Origin: DATMGU01 sp035555315
Lineage (GTDB): Bacteria > Pseudomonadota > Alphaproteobacteria > ATCC43930 > CGMCC-115725
Length of the DNA stretch: 64,000 nucleotides
Assembly (NCBI GenBank): GCA_035555315.1
Contig: DATMGU010000114.1
Location: forward strand, 1 to 64,000
Direction of reading: 5' to 3'
Every line of letters begins with the position of its first letter. The stretch's first letter is position 1. Below are positions 61,322 through 64,000 of this stretch, in pieces. Under the pieces are notes generated by a model. The model ran no database searches. It was not told the DNA's origin and worked only from the letters and a program-made list of their open reading frames with translations. The position numbers were made by a program, and so were the translations under genes.

Positions 61322-62464
61322 CTATTCGGTGACGCCGGTGCGGCGAGACCGAGGGAAACGCAGGATGGCGCGCGTGCCGACATCACCGGGCACGTCGTCG
61401 AACCGTAGACCGCCGCCGTGATCGGCGATCATGCCGCTGACCAGGGCGAGGCCCAGGCCCGTTCCTCTCGATCCGGCCAGGAACGGCTCGCCGAGGTGGG
61501 CCTTGATCGCCTGCGGCAGACCCGGTCCACGATCGCGGATCACAAGATCGAGCGCGCCGTCATCGGCATCCTCGAGCGATAGGGTGATCTCGGTGCCCGG
61601 CGCATGGGCCAGCGCATTGCCGATCAGGTTGAACAACATTTGCCGTACCATCCGGGGATCGACCCGCAGCACGGGCGGCGTCTCCGGCGCCAGGAAGGTC
61701 AGCTGGTTCAGGCTGGCGAATGCCTTGGGGATCATCAGCCGCAGCACGGTATTGATGAGGTCCGGCAGCGAGACGTCCTCTTCCTGAAGCTCGGCCTTGC
61801 CGGTTTCGATCCGGGCCAGATCGAGCAGGTCCGAGATCAGACTCAACAGATGCTGCCCGGCATTCAGAATATCGCCGGCCGCCTGGCGGTACCGAGCATC
61901 GATCTGACCGCCGAATTGGGCGTCGCGCAGGATCTCGGCATAGCCCAGGATGCCGTTGAGCGGGGTGCGCAATTCGTGGCTCATCGAGGCGAGAAAACTG
62001 GATTTTGCGCGATTCGCCGCGGCGACCTCCTCTAGCGCCTGGCGCAGCTGGTGTTCCAGCTGCTTTTGTTCGGTAACGTCGTACCGGGTCGATACCCGGT
62101 AACCCGACGACGTCCGCGTCCGTTGCAGAACATCGCATCGTCCGTCTTCCGCCTGGTACTCGAAGCGCCCGGGCTCGAAGTCCCGCATTTCCACAATGCG
62201 CCTCGCCACATAGGCCTCGGGATCTTCCGTCGGCGCTATCGCCGTTTTCTCAGGTGACGCGGCCAGCGTCGTGCGTAGAAGCTGTTCGTAGGGCAGCCCC
62301 TGCCAGCTGCCGTCGCTCGGGATATGCGGATAGCGCTTGTAGTATTCCGCATTGGCGATGACGAAGCACAGATCGGCGTCGTGGACGACCACCGACATGT
62401 CGAGGCTGTCGATGATCTCCTGCAGGAAAACCGCATCGATCTCCGGCGGTGTTTTGGCAGTCAT
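61322..62464 (-). CDS. soluble PAS-domain histidine kinase
   Basis: A 380-residue cytoplasmic kinase. A PAS-like sensor (about 15-130; FLQEIIDSLDMSVVVHDADL, RFEYQAEDGRCDVLQRTRTS) precedes a short coiled coil. HisKA follows with His163 (FLASMSHELRTPLNGILGYA) and an HATPase domain with LFNLIGNALAHAPGTEITLS, VIRDRGPGLP and GSRGTGLGLALVSGMIADHG. No transmembrane segment or receiver is present and no response regulator is adjacent, so it is an orphan. It lies 62 nt upstream of the cyclase on the same strand and could be co-transcribed with it. Confidence 0.9.
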   Translation of the reverse strand: MTAKTPPEIDAVFLQEIIDSLDMSVVVHDADLCFVIANAEYYKRYPHIPSDGSWQGLPYEQLLRTTLAASPEKTAIAPTEDPEAYVARRIVEMRDFEPGRFEYQAEDGRCDVLQRTRTSSGYRVSTRYDVTEQKQLEHQLRQALEEVAAANRAKSSFLASMSHELRTPLNGILGYAEILRDAQFGGQIDARYRQAAGDILNAGQHLLSLISDLLDLARIETGKAELQEEDVSLPDLINTVLRLMIPKAFASLNQLTFLAPETPPVLRVDPRMVRQMLFNLIGNALAHAPGTEITLSLEDADDGALDLVIRDRGPGLPQAIKAHLGEPFLAGSRGTGLGLALVSGMIADHGGGLRFDDVPGDVGTRAILRFPRSRRTGVTE

Positions 62465-62623
62465 GATAAGAAACCTTGATACGCGGGCTTCTTATTATGC
62501 CCTCAAAGCGGTTATCAACCGACTAACGTCTTTCGGGGCCGTCCCAGCGCCTGGGCCGCCGCCCGATATCTGGAAGAGCCGCGATAAGATCGCGTGCCCC
62601 GGCCGTTCCGCACGCGACGATCG

Positions 62624-63436
62624 TCAGCCTGTCGCCGCCGATAGTCGGTCGGCGATCGCCTGCGCGGCGGCGGCGATATCGTGGACGGGACGGCGGCCGA
62701 TCAGCATGAACGCGTGCCCGGCTCCCGACCAATAGGCGACATTCATGCCGCGACGCTGCTCGGTCCGGACGGGGTTCGCCGGCGCGTTGGAGCGCACGAT
62801 GCACAACGCCATGGGCCCGGAGCGCGGATCCAGGTAGGTGATCTCCGCCAAGGGTTCGCTGTCATAGAGCAGCATTTGCGAGCGCTTCAGCAGCGCGCCG
62901 GGGACATCGACCCCCTGTGGCGTCAGGCCAAGGCCGATCCGGGCGTTGACCAAGGCCAGTTCCTTAGCGCGCAGCTCGGTGTCGGGCGGGATGTCGGCGA
63001 GCGTCTCGGCGGTGTAGAGCGATAGATATTGCGCCACGACGGCGCGCCAGTGATCCGGCTCCTCGGCCGGCCGACCGAATGCGATCAGTAGGCGATCCGA
63101 CAGGGCTCCGGCCGCGACCAGGGCGACGGAGGCGGCAAGGAACCGTCGACGTTCCCAGCCGAGCCGTCTCGCCTGCTTGGTCCCCGGCTGGCCCGGCGAT
63201 GTCAACAGCGCGTCCAGCATGGTGTTCAGCCGCTCGGTCGGAGCGGCCTTCAGCAAGGGTTCGAACGCCTGACGGAACGGCAGGTTGGTACCGGACAATT
63301 CGGCCAGCCGCGCGGCCACCGCGTCGTCGGCCAGGGCCGACCGAACCCGCGCTCGCGCTGGGGCGTCCAGCTCGCCATCGAGATAGGCCACGAGTTGCGC
63401 ATCGTCGGGATGATCGTTGGGGCCGTACTTGCTCAT
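62624..63436 (-). CDS. transmembrane anti-sigma factor
   Basis: A 270-residue protein. The N-terminal anti-sigma part is typical: DDAQLVAYLDGELDAPARAR with SALADDAVAARLAEL (no HxxxCxxC zinc motif). A membrane segment at about 110-135 (RRRFLAASVALVAAGALSDRLLIAF) is followed by a periplasmic domain with LPFRQ-unlike segments such as ARIGLGLTPQGVDVPG and AYWSGAGHAFMLIGRRPVHD. It lies directly downstream of the ECF sigma factor (8-nt gap) and would hold it inactive until a periplasmic signal. ATG 63436 is used; the frame is open upstream into the sigma gene. Confidence 0.85.
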   Translation of the reverse strand: MSKYGPNDHPDDAQLVAYLDGELDAPARARVRSALADDAVAARLAELSGTNLPFRQAFEPLLKAAPTERLNTMLDALLTSPGQPGTKQARRLGWERRRFLAASVALVAAGALSDRLLIAFGRPAEEPDHWRAVVAQYLSLYTAETLADIPPDTELRAKELALVNARIGLGLTPQGVDVPGALLKRSQMLLYDSEPLAEITYLDPRSGPMALCIVRSNAPANPVRTEQRRGMNVAYWSGAGHAFMLIGRRPVHDIAAAAQAIADRLSAATG

Positions 63437-63443
63437 CGCCCGC

Positions 63444-63995
63444 CTACCTTGGAGACTGAAACGCCGGGGAGACTGAAGCACCGGCTGAATCGCTCGGCTC
63501 CGCCGAAAGGCGGGCACGGGCGGCGGCCAAGCGGCTCATCACGGTGCCGATCGGTACGCCCAACACCTCCGCCACCTCGCGATATGTCAGTTCCTCGACA
63601 TAGGCGAGGAACACCGTCTTGCGTTGGGCTTCGGGGAGAGCTGCCACGCGTCGCAGCACCTGATCGGCCAGGATGTGCGTTTCCATCGCCGAAGCGCCAT
63701 CCAGCGTCAGGGCGGTCTCGGCCTCGACGAAGCCCTGGCCCAGGCGGATGCGGCGTGAGCGCAGGTCATTCAGCCAGATGGAATGCAATATCGCGAACAG
63801 CCAGCGATCGAGGCGCGAGCCGGGCTCGAATTGCCCGGCCCGCTCCAGCGCCCGCAGGCAGGTCGCCTGCACCAGATCCTCGGCCACGTCCCGTCGTCCG
63901 GACAGCACCAGACCGTAGCGCCATAGGCGTGGCAGGAGCCCGCGCAGGCCCACGCGCACGATGCCTCCACGGTCGCCCTCCGAGACGGGCGGCAC
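63444..63995 (-). CDS. ECF RNA polymerase sigma factor, start uncertain at window edge
   Basis: Up to 183 residues. Region 2 is visible in LLPRLWRYGLVLSGRRDVAE then DLVQATCLRALERAGQFEPG, and region 4 in ALPEAQRKTVFLAYVEELTY with REVAEVLGVPIGTVMSRLAA. Regions 2 and 4 without region 3 define an ECF factor. The first possible start in the window is GTG 63995, but the frame is open to the edge and a start further right is possible, so the 5' end may be missing. It pairs with the anti-sigma factor 8 nt downstream. Confidence 0.88.
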   Translation of the reverse strand: MPPVSEGDRGGIVRVGLRGLLPRLWRYGLVLSGRRDVAEDLVQATCLRALERAGQFEPGSRLDRWLFAILHSIWLNDLRSRRIRLGQGFVEAETALTLDGASAMETHILADQVLRRVAALPEAQRKTVFLAYVEELTYREVAEVLGVPIGTVMSRLAAARARLSAEPSDSAGASVSPAFQSPR

Positions 63996-64000
63996 CGTCG

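Overview
The window is high-GC chromosomal DNA from an alphaproteobacterium. The evidence is the FlaF/FlbT flagellin regulators, a single-domain FlgJ paired with a separate lytic transglycosylase, a DUF1217 flagellar-locus protein, a cobalamin set mixing CobE/CobK/CobL with CbiD, and flagellar promoters that combine sigma-54, IHF and ftr-like (FlbD-type) sites as in Caulobacter. Rhodospirillales/Acetobacteraceae-like is my guess for the order; the sequence does not settle it. I saw no rRNA, tRNA, CRISPR array, transposase or phage gene.

Layout. (1) 1-6918: corrin-ring genes cobI (cut by the left edge), cobJ, cobK(-), cobL, cobE, cobM, cbiD(-), cobB, tightly packed on alternating strands. (2) 6929-7480: a secreted LprI-like protein. 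(3) 7655-40334: a flagellar region with DUF1217 protein, flaF(-), flgE, a small unknown gene, flgK, flgL, flbT, flagellin 1, a small unknown gene(-), flagellin 2(-), a FlgN-like gene, flgJ, flgI, a FliK-like gene and flhA (all -), flgB, flgC, flgF, flgG, flgA, flgH, a large hybrid histidine kinase, then a FlaG-like gene, flgD and fliK (all -), a TPR/ATP-grasp gene(-), a flagellar-type lytic transglycosylase and flhB(-). Switch, MS-ring, motor, FliI/FliPQR and FlbD genes are not here. (4) 40400-45453: a small membrane protein, a sensor kinase related to the hybrid kinase, and a TPR-glycosyltransferase. (5) 45630-52857: dihydropyrimidinase-type hydrolase, DHA2 drug exporter, two small exported proteins, an M48-TPR periplasmic protease and a second TPR/ATP-grasp gene. 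(6) 53032-59875: protocatechuate ortho-cleavage genes pcaB-pcaD-pcaC-pcaH-pcaG, a LuxR-type regulator, an FAD aromatic hydroxylase and its DUF2783 partner. (7) 59808-64000: membrane class III nucleotide cyclase, PAS histidine kinase, anti-sigma factor and ECF sigma factor.

How the parts work together. Four flagellar transcription units (flgE, flgI, flgF, fliK) carry the same upstream architecture: a sigma-54 -24/-12 element, a perfect IHF consensus 38-62 bp further upstream, and CGGCA-N5-TGCCG palindromes about 98-152 bp upstream. A fifth palindrome lies alone between flhA and flgB. The two flagellins instead share a different conserved upstream element and a conserved leader, the expected region for FlbT/FlaF control. 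The most novel-looking item is a pair of paralogous TPR/ATP-grasp proteins, one beside fliK and one apparently co-transcribed with an M48-TPR protease. With the TPR-glycosyltransferase they may form a surface or flagellar modification system, but their substrate is unknown.
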